This document shows positions 22,882 to 31,482 of a stretch of DNA of 64,000 nt, in pieces. Source of the stretch: Methylorubrum populi (GTDB lineage Bacteria > Pseudomonadota > Alphaproteobacteria > Rhizobiales > Beijerinckiaceae); the NCBI GenBank assembly GCA_036946625.1, contig JAQIIU010000003.1, forward strand, positions 693,961 to 757,960. Direction: 5' to 3'. The notes under the pieces were generated by a model that searched no databases, was not told the origin of the DNA, and saw nothing but the letters and a program-made list of their open reading frames with translations. Position 1 is the stretch's first letter. Every line of letters begins with the position of its first letter. A program made the position numbers and the translations under genes.

Positions 22882-24054
22882 GACGTCAACGTGCCCGACG
22901 CCGCCTTCGAGACGGCCTGGCCCGCTCGTTCGGCTCGGCTGCGCGCCCTCGTCGCCGCCGGCAACCGCGTGCTCGTCCACTGCCGCGGTGGTCTCGGTCG
23001 CGCCGGGATGGTCGCCGCCAGGCTGCTCGTCGAGATGGGCACAGAGCCCGAGGCCGCCATCGCCATGGTCCGCCGGGTGCGCGATCCACGGGCCGTCGAG
23101 ACGCACGCCCAGGAGGCATGGGTCCGGCAGGGCCGCCCGCAGGCCATCGCTCGTCCCGACGAGGCCGGTGCCAGGAACCGTGCCGTCGGTGCCCTGCTCG
23201 GGCTGGCGGTCGGCGACGCGGTCGGCACCACCATCGAGTTCTCTGCCAAGCCTTCCCAGGCGGTCCTGTCCGACATGGTCGGCGGCGGCCCGTTCGACCT
23301 CAAGGCCGGGCAGTGGACCGATGACACCGCGATGGCTCTCCCGCTCGGCGACAGCCTCCTTGCAGCCCAGAACCTGGACCCTGGCGACCTGATGCGCCGG
23401 TTCACCTCTTGGAGCAGGCACGGTGCCTATTCCTGCACCGGCGCCTGTTTCGACATCGGCAACGCCACGGCGGCGGCCCTTCGCAGGTTCCAGCAGTCCG
23501 GCGACCCCTTCGCCGGCTCCAACGACCCGAACACAGCCGGCAACGGTTCGATCATGCGCCTTGCCCCGGTCGCCGTCCGGCACTGGCACGACCGCGAGAC
23601 CATGCTGCGGGTCGCCCGGGACCAGTCCCTTACCACCCATGCCGCGCGCGAGGCCATCGCCGGCTGTGAGATCCTCGCCGACCTGCTCGCAACGGGCATT
23701 CGCGGCACCACCCTGCCGGGCCTCCTCTCGTCGGAGGCCGTCGCCCGGGTGAGCGGGTTCCGGCTTGGCCAGCCGCGCAACGAGGTCCGAGGAACCGGCT
23801 ACGTGGTCGCCTCGCTCCACGCGGGGCTCTGGGCGGTCTCTCGCACGTCAACTTTCCGGGACGCCGTGCTGCTTGCGGCCAACCTCGGTGAGGACGCCGA
23901 TACCACCGCCGCGGTCACCGGTCAGATCGCCGGAGCCCTTCACGGCGCGAGCGCCATCCCCAAGGATTGGCTTGACCGCTTAGCTTGGCGCGAGCGGATT
24001 GAGCAGATGGCCGGCGACCTCTTCGACAGCGGTCTTGGACGTTTGGCCGCCTGA
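22880..24054 (+). pseudogene. Dual-specificity phosphatase / ADP-ribosylglycohydrolase fusion lacking its N-terminus
   Basis: From the junction at about 22880 the frame first encodes the C-terminal half of a KAP/DUSP-like phosphatase domain, RDVNVPDAAFETAWP, then the CX5R loop HCRGGLGRAGMVA. A full ADP-ribosylglycohydrolase (ARH/DraG) domain follows from about 23160, with GDAVGTTIEF, the metal-binding WTDDTAM, GNGSIMRLAPVA and GEDADTTAAVTGQIAGALHG. ARH enzymes remove ADP-ribose from proteins or nucleic acids. The start and the first part of the phosphatase are missing; ATG 23008 could still express the hydrolase alone. The partner gene follows 54 bases later. Confidence 0.82.
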
Positions 24055-24108
24055 CCAGACCCCACCAGATCCTGAACCCCGCCTGACCGATTCTATCCAG
24101 AGACGACC

Positions 24109-24816
24109 ATGACGACATTCGACCACGCACTCACTCACGACTTCATCGAGGCCTTGCGTCGGGAAGCCGACCACGACGGCTGGTGGCGCGACGTCCTCGC
24201 CGACCCGGCCCTCGTGGTCGCCCCCCGGGGTCGTTCGCTGAATGTGTACTGGAAGGGTCAGTCCCTGTTTCGGGCAAAGCTCTCCGGCGGCACCTTGGCC
24301 GTCACCACCCATGAGAAGTTCCTGCTCGACCCTGCCCTGGCCGAACAGGTGCCGCTCCGGGCGGACGGCACCTTCGACGTCGCCGCTCTCCTGCAGAAAG
24401 GCTTCATCGGTCGATACGAGGGCAAGGAAACGCTGCAGAAGATGAAGGCCGCAGCCGGGGTCTTCGCCGATGGAGAGAAGTCCGGCTGCCACGAGGTTGC
24501 GGTTCGCAATGCGAACGTCATCGACGTAGAGGTAGCGTTTCCGGGCAGGTACATGTTCGAGGGCAAGGAGACGACCGCGCCGCGCGTCGACCTCGCGGCA
24601 GTCGAGGCGGACGGCCCCGATGCCCGCCTCGTGTTCTGGGAGGCGAAAACCTACGACAACGGCGAGTTGCGCGCCCTGGCCGAGGAGACACCGGCGCCGG
24701 TCTGCGGCCAGGTCGCGGTGTACCGGCAGATCCTCACCCAGCATCGAGAGGTGGTCGAGGCAAGCTACACCCGGGTCGCCGCCAACCTCGTCGCCTTTAA
24801 GAGCCATGCCTTTTAA
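24109..24816 (+). CDS. PD-(D/E)xK nuclease-like protein, 3' end cut by insertion sequences
   Basis: 235 residues, starting MTTFDHALTHDFIEALR, 54 bases after the ADP-ribosylglycohydrolase gene. Around residues 160-180 the pattern RVDLAAVEADG...LVFWEAKTYDNG fits the D-x(n)-E-x-K core of restriction-endonuclease-like nucleases. The final codons KSHAF and the stop come from IS4 sequence: the reading frame enters the 12-bp duplication at 24794 and the IS end at 24806. The true C-terminus is lost. The nuclease assignment is by motif only. Confidence 0.5.
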   Translation: MTTFDHALTHDFIEALRREADHDGWWRDVLADPALVVAPRGRSLNVYWKGQSLFRAKLSGGTLAVTTHEKFLLDPALAEQVPLRADGTFDVAALLQKGFIGRYEGKETLQKMKAAAGVFADGEKSGCHEVAVRNANVIDVEVAFPGRYMFEGKETTAPRVDLAAVEADGPDARLVFWEAKTYDNGELRALAEETPAPVCGQVAVYRQILTQHREVVEASYTRVAANLVAFKSHAF

Positions 24817-26245
24817 GGTGTTTTCTTAGCCATTAGCTTGGCCTTTTCGAGGACCCTGGCGGTGGCGACGTGTTTTCGGGCCGTAGCCGCCGCTACATAG
24901 GGCTTGTCGACCTTGCGCTTGGGACCACGCGGGCTGGTTGCAATCCGCCCTGGGTCGACCCGCTCCGCCAAGGCGAGCAAGCGGGCCGCGACGCTCGCCG
25001 CATCCTCCTGGCCCGTCAACACAGAGCCGTGTCCGAGCGCCACCATCAGCCCCTCGTAGCCGGCACCGATCTGACGGCTCAGGTGGAACACCGAGACCCG
25101 CGGCTCGGGCCCGTGCACCTGCTCGATGCACGCGCTCAGCAGGCTCAGCACGTTGTGGGCCAGAACGGCAGCGGCAAACCCCAGCAGGGCCGCCCGCGGA
25201 CGACCCAGGCGACCGGCCTCGCTGTGCAGCACCCGTTCCATCTGCAGGAACAGACCCTCGATCCGCCAGCGTCGCCGATACACCTGCGCGATCTGCGCCG
25301 CACTGACGCTCGCCGGCAGGTTGCTCCACAGCCAGATCGTCCGGTCTCCCTCCGTCGTTGGCGCCGTCAAGCTCAGCGCGATGCGCCGCCACGCATCGCC
25401 GCTCCCCTCCAGCGTAATGCTCTGCTCACACAGTGTGCCGGTCTCGCAGGAGCCGCACGCCTGCCAATCCCCCTGCGCGCCCAGGCGGGGATGGTTGCCG
25501 TGCCGACGCACCACGAAGTGGCTGCCTGCCTCAACCAGACCCTGCAGCCAGGTCCGGACACAGAAGTGCCGATCGGCAACCCAGACCTGACCGGGCGCGG
25601 CAGCGTCCAGGAGGGCCCGGGCCAGCGCCCGTTCGTCGGCATAAGCATCTTCGGCCGCCACCAGATCGACGGCCAGGCCGGTATCGGGATCGTAGACGAC
25701 CAGGGTCTGCCCCGGCAGGGCGGCGCCGCGATGCGCGCGCAGAGGCTTCAGGCGCTTGTCGCTGCCGGGCAGATGGTTGCCGTCCAGCACGCGCAGTGCG
25801 TAGCCCGGCAGGCTCGGATGGCCGGTGCCCGCCGCGGTCATCACCGGGGCCAGTCGGGTCGCGCTGCCGCGCACGAGGGCGCGCAGCAGGTCGGGCTCGG
25901 TGCGGTTGACCTTGTCGTAGAGGGCGGGCAGCGAGACGGTCAGGTCTTCGGCTTCGCGCGCAGCGGCGTGCAACGACGAGCGCAGGCCGAGAGCGACGAG
26001 CATCGTCAGCCTGACGACAGTGGAGAACAGCAACTCCCGCGTGTATTGCCGCTGGCGATGCTGCTCGAACACCTCGTCGATCCAGCCGGCCGGCAGCGCG
26101 TGTTCCAAGGCCGTGCGGGCCATCAGGCTCGTCGGCGCATAGTTCTCGAACCGTTCAATGACGGCAGACCAGACTGGATCGGATCCTTGCAATGCTTCGC
26201 TCATTGCAAGGATATAGTTAATATAAACGAACCTTAAAAGGCATA
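24806..26245 (-). mobile_element. IS4-family insertion sequence
   Basis: About 1440 bp with perfect 14-bp inverted ends ATGCCTTTTAAGGT (24806-24819) and ACCTTAAAAGGCAT (26231-26244). CCTTTAAGAGCC flanks it on both sides (24794-24805 and 26246-26257) as an 11-12-bp target duplication, normal for IS4. The right copy of this duplication overlaps the terminal GAGCC of the neighbouring IS5, so the IS4 landed across that end after the IS5 was already there. Confidence 0.88.
24813..26204 (-). CDS. IS4-family transposase
   Basis: 463 residues, apparently complete. It begins MSEALQGSDPVWSAVIERFE and contains LRVLDGNHLPGSDKRL (first Asp), VWVADRHFCVRTWL (second Asp) and YRRRWRIEGLFLQMER, the YREK-type box with the catalytic Glu. 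The C-terminus ends KLMAKKTP with the stop overlapping the inverted repeat. The element looks able to transpose. Confidence 0.9.
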   Translation of the reverse strand: MSEALQGSDPVWSAVIERFENYAPTSLMARTALEHALPAGWIDEVFEQHRQRQYTRELLFSTVVRLTMLVALGLRSSLHAAAREAEDLTVSLPALYDKVNRTEPDLLRALVRGSATRLAPVMTAAGTGHPSLPGYALRVLDGNHLPGSDKRLKPLRAHRGAALPGQTLVVYDPDTGLAVDLVAAEDAYADERALARALLDAAAPGQVWVADRHFCVRTWLQGLVEAGSHFVVRRHGNHPRLGAQGDWQACGSCETGTLCEQSITLEGSGDAWRRIALSLTAPTTEGDRTIWLWSNLPASVSAAQIAQVYRRRWRIEGLFLQMERVLHSEAGRLGRPRAALLGFAAAVLAHNVLSLLSACIEQVHGPEPRVSVFHLSRQIGAGYEGLMVALGHGSVLTGQEDAASVAARLLALAERVDPGRIATSPRGPKRKVDKPYVAAATARKHVATARVLEKAKLMAKKTP

Positions 26246-26252
26246 CCTTTAA

Positions 26253-26958
26253 GAGCCTGTTTGAGAACTCTGTTTCATGCGGGATTGTTGAGTGCGTTGG
26301 CAGCCACGAGGCAGGCGACGCAGGCCAGGCGACCGGTGGCGACATCGAGGCGACCGGCGCGCTCGCGCAGCAAGCCGCCCCAATGGCTGAGCCAGCCGAA
26401 GGTCCGCTCCACGACCCAGCGTCGCTCCAGCACGACGAAGCCCCTCTGATCCGGGTCCTTCTCGACGACGTGGTGGCGCATGCCGTGGAGGTTGCACCAC
26501 TCCCGGCAGCGCTCGGCCGTGAAGGCGCCATCGATGATGGCCAGCCGTGGTTCTGGTCGACGCCCACAGCGCCGCCGCTGTCGGCGCGCCAGAGCGCGCA
26601 TCAGGCTCTCGAACAGCCCCTTCTCGATCCAGCGCCGGAACCAGCCGTAGACCGTGCGCCAGGGCGGAAAGCCAGCCGGCAGCGCCCGCCACCCTCCGCC
26701 CGTCCGCAGGTGCCAGGCGATCCCCGCCAGCGCCCGGCGCACGGGCGTCGCATCCTGACGGCTGGGCGGATCGGCTCGTTCCAAGAAGCGAGCCACCTCG
26801 TCCAAGCCTGCTTGCAGCACCATGTCCTTCAGACGCGCCTCATGACGCGTCCGATGTCGGTCCGTCCACATCTGCTCTCCACTCCGCCCCGCCAGGCGGA
26901 ATGCGTGTTGACACACGAGACAGATGGGGACAGCCGGCGGAGGAGCTCAAACAGGCTC
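26253..26958 (-). mobile_element. IS5-family insertion sequence, internally shortened
   Basis: 706 bp with 13-bp perfect ends GAGCCTGTTTGAG (26253-26265) and CTCAAACAGGCTC (26946-26958). Full elements of this type are usually about 850 bp. The flanks differ (TTAA on the left, TCA on the right), and different genes lie on the two sides, so the copy is a product of recombination rather than simple insertion. The ends match those of the MITE at 9930-10147. Confidence 0.8.
26275..26871 (-). pseudogene. IS5-family transposase with internal deletion
   Basis: 198 codons, open throughout, from ATG 26871 (GGAGAG just upstream). The N-terminal part (MWTDRHRTRHEARLK...GGGWRALPAGFPPWRTVYGWFRRW) and the C-terminal part (DPDQRGFVVLERRWVVERTFGWLSHWGG, with the catalytic Glu) are normal. 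Between them RPEPRLAIIDGAFTAERC joins what should be the first-Asp region directly to the second-Asp region, so roughly 50 residues seem to be deleted in frame. Such a protein should not catalyse transposition. Confidence 0.7.
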
Positions 26959-27698
26959 TCAGCGACCTGCGCGAGCGGCCCACCACCGTCTACCTGGTGC
27001 TGACGGCGGCCAACGAGATCAAGGCGCACTTCCGCTGGCTGCGCATCCTGTTCGAGCAGGCCACCAGCCGCCTGATCCGCATGGGCGAATACCCTCGCGA
27101 CCGCGCGTCGATCATCTTCCTGATGGAGGAATTCCCGGTCCTGGGCTACCTGGAGACCATGGAGCACGCGGCGGCGTTCATGCCGAGCTACGGCATCAAG
27201 CTGCACCTGGTGGCGCAGAGCATCATCCAGCTGCAGACCAACTATCCCCGCACCTGGCAGAGTTTCTTCAACGGCGCCGGCGTGGCGCAGTTCTTCGCCA
27301 ATGCCGGACGATGTGATGCTGGAATACGTCTCGAAGCGGCTGGGCAAGCTGACCTTCGAGCGGCGCAGGTCGTAATTCTCGGACAATAACGAGGACAACC
27401 GGGTCACGCTCTCGCTGCTGGAGCCCTACGAGGTCGAGAAGTACTTCGCCCAGCAGTACAACGACCAGATCGTGTTCATCCCCGGGGAGAACCCCTACGC
27501 CATGCTGCGCCTAACGCAGGACGAGGTGGAGTTGCTGCGGCGCAACGTGGCCCTCGGCGGCGGCATGGCGATCGACCAGTTCCTCGCCCCCCTCTCGCCG
27601 GCACGGTGCCGCCGGCCGACCCGGCGGCGCTGAACGAGGGCGTGAGGCGGCGGCGGGCGCGCAAGCCCCCGGAGGAGCCGGAGCCCGTGCTGGCGTGA
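26959..27698 (+). pseudogene. Conjugative coupling protein (TraG/VirD4-like), degraded 3' fragment
   Basis: A decayed type IV secretion coupling ATPase. The first piece reads LSDLRERPTTVYLVLTAANEIKAHFRWLR, then IIFLMEEFPVLGYLETMEHA, a Walker B-like block, and AQSIIQLQTNYPRTWQSFFNGAG. A frameshift near 27305-27312 moves the frame to PDDVMLEYVSKRLGKLTFERR, an in-frame TAA follows near 27372, then EPYEVEKYFAQQYNDQIVFIPGENPYAML, and a further shift near 27600 leads to a Pro/Arg-rich end stopping at 27698. The Walker A half is missing upstream, cut by the IS5. It shows a conjugative element once lay here. Confidence 0.8.
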
Positions 27699-27743
27699 TC
27701 AGCGCGGGATATGCGTCGGCAGCGCCAGCTGCGAACGCGCGGT

Positions 27744-28781
27744 TCAATAATCCATGTTGGCGTGCCGCTCCCATTCATGCCCCCAACGGTCGATGAATTC
27801 CTCCAATCCAGCTTCGCCGCCGACGGTAGCCTCCGCGTATTCCTTGAGGGACTTTTCATCAAATACCGGATCGATCCCTGCCTCCAGCAGGCGGTGGGGG
27901 CCACTCAGATCACCCGTCGAGAGCAGCGCATCAAGCTGATCGAAGGTCGCGCAGCACTCGGCATGGTCATCAACCCCGATGGGAATGATTGTGAAACGGA
28001 CGCTCTTGCCGAACCGCGAGAAATTGGCCGGTATTGCTCCGACGTGGGGAAGCCGGAAGAACAACGAGCCGTTGTCATTCTCGACGCCACCGTGTGCGAA
28101 GGGGTTGCGGATGCGCTCCTTGATCCGTCTCATGCTACCCAGCAGCTGGTCTGCGGTGCGCATGCTCGCCGCCGGCAGCACCTCCTTGAGTTTGTCGTCC
28201 CATTTTAAGGCGAGGAGCTGCCTGAGCTCCCCATGCATCAAGGGCTTGCCCATGAATGCGCGCAATAATACCAGGCGATGTTCCAAGGCGCTGAAGTAAG
28301 CGTCGATCATCGCCGTGGAGTGGAAGAAGCCTTCGCTGTCCGCACGACGCGAGAAGTTAAGCTCTGCCGAGATACTGGCGATAACACCCCTTAGTTGGGC
28401 AGGGACCGGACCTGTGGTCGATGCGCGACTGCGCCTTCCCCGCGGCCCCTGGGCGGATTTGGCATAGGCCTTGGCCGCTAGCTGACGGAAGAACTGGTGG
28501 CGGTTGTCGAACTCACTGGACCGATTGACGATGAGAACCTCGCCCTGATCGACCTGGCTTCGTGCGTATGGCTCCAGGAATGTCTCGACTTCCTTCGACG
28601 CCGTCTGCAGCTGCCCGATGATCCGGCTCGCCGGCACCTTGGCGCCCTCGATGCGCAGGATCGTGAAGCCGAACTTCCTCAGCTCGAAGCCGACCGGCTC
28701 GCCGGCCACGCTGCCATAAACGGACCAGCGCACCTTCTCGCCGACACCCTGCCACTGCCAGCGCATGATATTGCGTAGCAT
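27744..28781 (-). CDS. Hypothetical protein with a HEPN-like R-x4-H motif
   Basis: 345 residues, cytoplasmic, with no recognised family. Residues 1-60 are beta-rich; 95-130 are basic (GPRGRRSRAS); the middle is helical (MIDAYFSALEHRLVLLRAFMGKP). Around residues 228-240, RRIKERIRNPFAHGGVEND contains RNPFAH, an R-x4-H pattern in a helical setting typical of HEPN RNases and abortive-infection proteins. The start is uncertain: ATG 28781 and ATG 28766 both lack a clear ribosome site, and an IS5 lies immediately upstream, which may have removed the promoter. Confidence 0.5.
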   Translation of the reverse strand: MLRNIMRWQWQGVGEKVRWSVYGSVAGEPVGFELRKFGFTILRIEGAKVPASRIIGQLQTASKEVETFLEPYARSQVDQGEVLIVNRSSEFDNRHQFFRQLAAKAYAKSAQGPRGRRSRASTTGPVPAQLRGVIASISAELNFSRRADSEGFFHSTAMIDAYFSALEHRLVLLRAFMGKPLMHGELRQLLALKWDDKLKEVLPAASMRTADQLLGSMRRIKERIRNPFAHGGVENDNGSLFFRLPHVGAIPANFSRFGKSVRFTIIPIGVDDHAECCATFDQLDALLSTGDLSGPHRLLEAGIDPVFDEKSLKEYAEATVGGEAGLEEFIDRWGHEWERHANMDY

Positions 28782-28785
28782 GAAT

Positions 28786-29575
28786 AGAACTTAGATCGCC
28801 TCACAGAACCGTCTGATCTGGTTGAGCGTGATGAGGCTGGCAGCAAGGCTGGTGAAGGCTTCGTAGATGTCGGCTCGGCGCTCGTATCGGATGGGCAGGC
28901 GGCGGAAGCGGTTGAACCAAGCGTGGGTGCGCTCCACGACCCAGCGGTGGCGGCCGAGCCTTTCACTGCTCTCGATGCCCTTGCGGGCGATGCGGGGCAC
29001 GATCCCGCGCGCCCGGCATTCCTGCCGACGCGCCTTGGCGTCGCAGGCCTTGTCGGCATGCAGCTTGTTGGGGCGTCGGCGCGGTCGGCCGCGCCGGCCC
29101 GTGCTCAGCGGCGGGATGGCATCGAGGGTCGGCGCCATCTGCGGGCTGTCGTGCCGGTTGGCACCCGTCAGCCTCAGGCCGACCGGCGTGCCGCGGGCGT
29201 CGGTGACGAGGTGGCGCTTCGTGCCCGGCTTGCCCCGATCCGTCGGGTTCGGGCCGGTGGCAGTCCCCCCTTTTTAGCCGGGACAGAGGCACTGTCCAGG
29301 CTCGCCCGCCGCCAGTCGATCTCGCCGGCCGCGTGCAAGCGCTCCAGCAGCACCTGATGCAATTGCGCCCACACGCCGGCCTCCTGCCAATCGCGCAGGC
29401 GGCGCCAGCACCTCATGCCGCAGCCGCAGCCCATCTCGGCCGGCAGCATCTCCCACGGCAGGCCCGACCGCAGCACGAACAGGAGGCCGCTGAGCGCGGC
29501 ACGGTTCTCGATCGGAGGCCGGCCCCCTTTCGGGCGCGGACGGGGCGGCGGCAGTCGGTCGCGTCCGTCAATGAG
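28786..29575 (-). mobile_element. IS5-family (IS427-like) element, one end truncated
   Basis: The transposase region is nearly complete at the low-coordinate end (stop 28791-28793) but its 5' end is cut at about 29575 by the IS256 element. I could not define the terminal inverted repeat with confidence, so the left boundary is approximate. Confidence 0.65.
28791..29575 (-). pseudogene. IS5/IS427-like transposase, two frames, 5' truncated
   Basis: Frame A encodes PRPKGGRPPIENRAALSGLLFVLRSGLPWEMLPAEMG...LDSASVPAKKGG (with the first Asp); frame B continues TATGPNPTDRGKPGTKRHLVTDARGTPVGL, then HADKACDAKARRQECRARGI and RHRWVVERTHAWFNRFRRLPIRYERR. The join needs a -1 shift at TAAAAAGGGGGG (plus-strand bases 29265-29276), a slippery sequence of the kind used for programmed frameshifting in this IS group, so the shift may be natural. 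The N-terminus is missing, so the copy is dead. Confidence 0.75.
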
Positions 29576-30930
29576 GTGGACTTTCGGGGTGGAATTGGCG
29601 CGGCCATCGGTCAGGCGGCCTGCGGTGGAAGGGTGATGGTGTCGTCGCTCGGCGTCGGGGCGAGGCCGGCCATGCCCTCGACCTGCATGTAGCGATGCTG
29701 GAGCTGCCACTCGTCGTTGGCCTCCAACAGCACCGCACCGATCAAACGCTGGATCGAGTCCGTATTCGGGAAGATACCGACCACGTCGGCGCGGCGCTTG
29801 ATCTCCTTGTTGAGGCGCTCCAGCGGATTGGTCGAATGTAGCTTCGTCCGATGCTGGATCGGGAAGCTGAGGTAAGCCAGAACATCGTCGCTCGTGCCTT
29901 CGATGAAGCCCTTCAGCTTCGGCCAGCGATTATGGAGTTGCTCGGCCAGATGCTGGAGAGCGGCGCGCGCCGCGTCCTGATCGGGCTGCTGGAAGGCGTT
30001 GCGCAGGCCGGCCGCCACCATGGTCTGCTGCGCCCGCGGCACGTAGGCCAGCGCGTTCCGGGTCCAATGAACGCGGCACCTTTGCCACGTCGCCTTCAGC
30101 ACGCGGCGGATGGCGGCCTTCAGGCCCTCGTGGGCGTCGGAGACGACGAGCTGCACGCCCGAGAGCCCACGCTTGACCAGGCTGCGCAGGAAGTCGGTCC
30201 AGAACACCTCCGCCTCGGACGGGCCGATATGCAGACCGACGATCTCCCGCCGGCCCTCCGTGTCGACCGCCACGGCCACTATGGCGGCCACCGAGACGAT
30301 CCGCCCGCCCTCGCGCACCTTCAGGTAGGTGGCGTCGAGCCACAGATACGGCCACGCGCCCGACAGCGGGCGCGTCAGGAAGGCGTTCACGCGCTCGTCG
30401 ATGTCCTTGCAGAGCTTCGATACCGACGACTTCGAGATCCCCGACAGGCCCATGGCCTGGACGAGATCGTCGACCCGCCGGGTCGAGACGCCGGCGATCC
30501 ACGCCTCCTGGATCACCGCCACCAGCGCCTTCTCGACCGTCTTCCTCGGCTCCAGGAAGCCGGGGAAGTAGCTGCCGGTCCGCAGCTTCGGGATCTTCAG
30601 GTTGAGCGAGCCCAGCCGGGTGTCGAGGCTGCGCTCGCGATGGCCATTGCGGTAGGTGCTGCGTTCGCCCGACCGCTCGTAGCGCCCGGCCCCGATCAGC
30701 CCGTCCACGTCAGCCCGTCCACGTCGGCCTCCATCAGGATCTGCAGGACCGTCTCGGCGATCGAGCGCAGGAAGTTGCCGTCATCCGCCTTCTGCAGCGC
30801 CTCGATCAGTGCCACTCTGTCGTCGGTCATCGGGGTTACCTCGGCTCGGGTTGGCGTCCGCAAACTCCACCTTAGCCGCCGGCCCCGATGGTCACCCCAA
30901 TTCCAACCCGAACGGGCCCCGAAATTACAC
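29576..30930 (-). mobile_element. IS256-family insertion sequence
   Basis: About 1355 bp. The ends are related: the left begins GTGGACTTTCGGGG then TGGAATTGG, and the right, reversed, begins GTGTAATTTCGGGG and later TTGGAATTGGGG. No target duplication is visible, and it joins an IS5 remnant on one side to a truncated transporter gene on the other, so DNA has probably been lost here. Confidence 0.75.
29611..30830 (-). pseudogene. IS256-family transposase broken by a 14-bp tandem duplication
   Basis: Mutator-type transposase. From ATG 30830 the frame reads MTDDRVALIEALQKADDGNFLRSIAETVLQILMEADVDGL, then shifts because CAGCCCGTCCACGT is present twice in tandem (30697-30710 and 30711-30724 on the plus strand). 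The remainder (GLIGAGRYERSGERSTYRNGHRER..., with WPYLWLDATYLKV, VVSDAHEGL and the Glu-containing NPLERLNKEIKRR) is open to 29611. Removing one copy restores 402 codons. A GTG at 30708 could start the 365-residue remainder. Confidence 0.85.
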
Positions 30931-30944
30931 CTCGTCCGCGGACG

Positions 30945-31457
30945 CTACTCCGTCTCCTTTCCGAAGATCCTGCCGAGCGCCAGTTCGTCCGTATAGAGAA
31001 GGTCCATGGACGCACGCGGCCGCGCCTTGTCGACCTGCGCGCAGCTCTCGGTCAGCACGTAGGTTGCTATCCCCCAGGGTGCGAGCGTATCCGGGGTCAC
31101 ATCACCACCGGGTCTCATGCCATAATACCAGCCGCCGAAGAAGAAGTCGGCGTCGGCGGCGACGAGTGTTTCCAGCGTCGGATACTTCGGTGCAAGCTCG
31201 GGCAATCCCCCCTTGGCGGCAGTGAAGGCTGCCGTCGTCTTGTACCAGCCCGTGATGCCGGTCACGCCGGCCATCGCCGGCTGGAGGCCGAGCGCGAAGG
31301 CCATCTCGCTGATGTTGAGGTCATGGAAGACGGCGCGCTTCGGGCTCGTCTCGAACGTGAGCGTGCGCCCGCAGTTCACCACCGTCACGGGAAAGGCCAG
31401 CGCCGACACGGGGCCACACAGCATGACGACGAGGAGAAGCAGGCGGAACGAGTCCAT
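30945..31457 (-). pseudogene. Iron/B12-type ABC transporter substrate-binding protein, C-terminal half lost
   Basis: A periplasmic binding protein of the TroA/FecB-BtuF type. It has a signal peptide (MDSFRLLLLVVMLCGPVSALAFP), then VTVVNCGRTLTFETSPKRAVFHDLNISEMAFALGLQ, typical of siderophore or cobalamin binders, and YPTLETLVAADADFFFGGWYYGM. About 165 residues remain of an expected 300 or more; the frame ends where the IS256 right end adjoins. Its start lies 26 bases after the ATPase stop, so it belonged to that operon. Confidence 0.85.
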
Positions 31458-31482
31458 CGATCAGGTCACCCAACGACGGCGT

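Noticed and set aside
22117..23820. A single 567-codon minus-strand protein spanning flagellin and more
   Set aside because: Only the part up to about 22881 is flagellin; the rest is the antisense of the ADP-ribosylglycohydrolase gene and has shadow-like composition.
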